6,075 bases of DNA. Origin: Bifidobacteriaceae bacterium (GTDB taxonomy: Bacteria > Actinomycetota > Actinomycetes > Actinomycetales > WQXJ01). Shown piece after piece: positions 5,475 through 6,075 of this stretch; position 1 is the first letter of the stretch; every line of letters starts with the position of its first letter. Position numbers and translations under genes: made by a program. The stretch is taken from NCBI GenBank assembly GCA_031276585.1, contig JAISMT010000148.1:1-6075 (forward strand), in the 5' to 3' direction. The notes under the pieces were generated by a model. That model was not told where the DNA came from, searched no databases, and worked only from the letters and a program-made list of their open reading frames with translations.

Positions 5475-6075
5475 TTACTCCCATTCGATGGTGCCGGGCG
5501 GTTTCGAGGTGACATCAAGTACCACTCGGTTAACCCCCGTCACTTCCCCTGTGATACGCCCCGCGATCCGGGCCAACAGTTCATAGTCCAACCGCGAGAA
5601 ATCCGCCGTCATGGCATCTTCTGAGCTGACCGGGCGCAACACCACCGGGTGGCCGTAAGTCCGTTGGTCACCTTGAACGCCCACCGAACGGACATCCGCC
5701 AGCAGCACTACCGGGCATTGCCAAATCTCGCGGTCCAAGTGGGCGGCAGTGAGTTCCTGGCGCACAATACCGTCAGCCCGCCGCAAGGCTTCTAACCGCT
5801 CTGGAGTTACCTGCCCCACAATGCGAATGGCTAAGCCTGGACCGGGGAAGGGCTGGCGCCAAACCATAGAATCCGGCAGACCCAATTCGGAACCTACCGC
5901 TCGAACCTCATCTTTGAACAAGGTGCGCAGCGGCTCCACCAGCTCAAACTGGAGATCATCGGGTAGGCCCCCCACGTTGTGGTGGGATTTGATGGTAGCT
6001 GCCCCCTCACCACCGCCAGACTCCACCACATCAGGGTATAACGTACCTTGGACCAGGAACTTTACTTTGCCACCA
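5475..6075 (-). CDS. guaA: GMP synthase (glutamine-hydrolysing), C-terminal 199 residues; 5' part outside window
   Basis: GuaA converts XMP, ATP and glutamine to GMP, the last step of de novo guanine nucleotide synthesis, in the cytosol. The frame is open to the right window edge and begins [20 protein letters not shown]; the GTG at 6029 is an internal Val codon, not a start. The visible part covers the end of the ATP-pyrophosphatase domain and the C-terminal dimerisation domain: [36 protein letters not shown], the conserved [48 protein letters not shown] and the terminal KPPGTIEWE, which is nearly identical to the GuaA end across bacteria. Full-length GuaA is about 520 residues, so roughly the last 40 percent is seen. 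No frameshift or missing motif is visible. It converges on the PspC/LiaF-like operon and lacks an obvious U-tract terminator on its own strand. Confidence 0.98.
   Translation of the reverse strand, partial: GGKVKFLVQGTLYPDVVESGGGEGAATIKSHHNVGGLPDDLQFELVEPLRTLFKDEVRAVGSELGLPDSMVWRQPFPGPGLAIRIVGQVTPERLEALRRADGIVRQELTAAHLDREIWQCPVVLLADVRSVGVQGDQRTYGHPVVLRPVSSEDAMTADFSRLDYELLARIAGRITGEVTGVNRVVLDVTSKPPGTIEWE

Noticed and set aside
5356..5586. 76-codon + strand frame starting with TTG inside the terminator
   Set aside because: It begins within the hairpin at 5350-5390, runs antisense into guaA, and has no ribosome site.

Overview
The window reads as ordinary chromosomal DNA from a moderately high-GC actinobacterium. 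The evidence is frequent GTG starts, actinobacterial-type PspC proteins, a NarL/LuxR two-component pair of actinobacterial style, and a guaA gene whose C-terminus matches actinobacterial GMP synthases. An Actinomycetales/Actinomycetaceae-type host fits the protein flavour, but this is an impression and not a placement. No mobile elements, tRNAs, rRNAs or CRISPR arrays were seen.

Layout from left to right: (1) the 3' end of a + strand DUF4870-type membrane protein (2-226), closed by a strong intrinsic terminator (274-319) that shares sequence with a second, competing hairpin (310-345). (2) A minus-strand siderophore-interacting-protein (ViuB/SIP) flavoreductase (431-1261), probably leaderless. 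(3) A minus-strand two-component system: a NarL/LuxR response regulator (1366-2055) overlapping by 8 bp the end of a PspC-domain sensor histidine kinase (2048-3268). (4) A compact divergent promoter region (3269-3384) with four CAGGG repeats spaced exactly 11 bp apart. (5) A + strand operon of a large PspC/LiaF-like membrane protein (3385-5043) and a 91-residue two-TM protein (5074-5349), ended by a strong terminator (5350-5390). (6) A structured convergent spacer with pseudoknot-like topology (5407-5465). (7) The 3' third of guaA on the minus strand (5475-6075).

The central unit (2048-5349) looks like a three-component envelope-stress system of the LiaFSR/EsrISR type. The kinase and the divergent PspC/toast-rack protein both carry an N-terminal PspC domain, so a membrane interaction between them is likely. 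In known systems the LiaF-like partner restrains the kinase, and the regulator then controls the divergent genes. The phased repeats between the two transcription units are the best candidate operator. This family is known from actinobacteria such as Corynebacterium glutamicum (EsrISR), so the system is not new. The repeat array, the extra small membrane protein and the convergent RNA-like element are the parts most worth checking.
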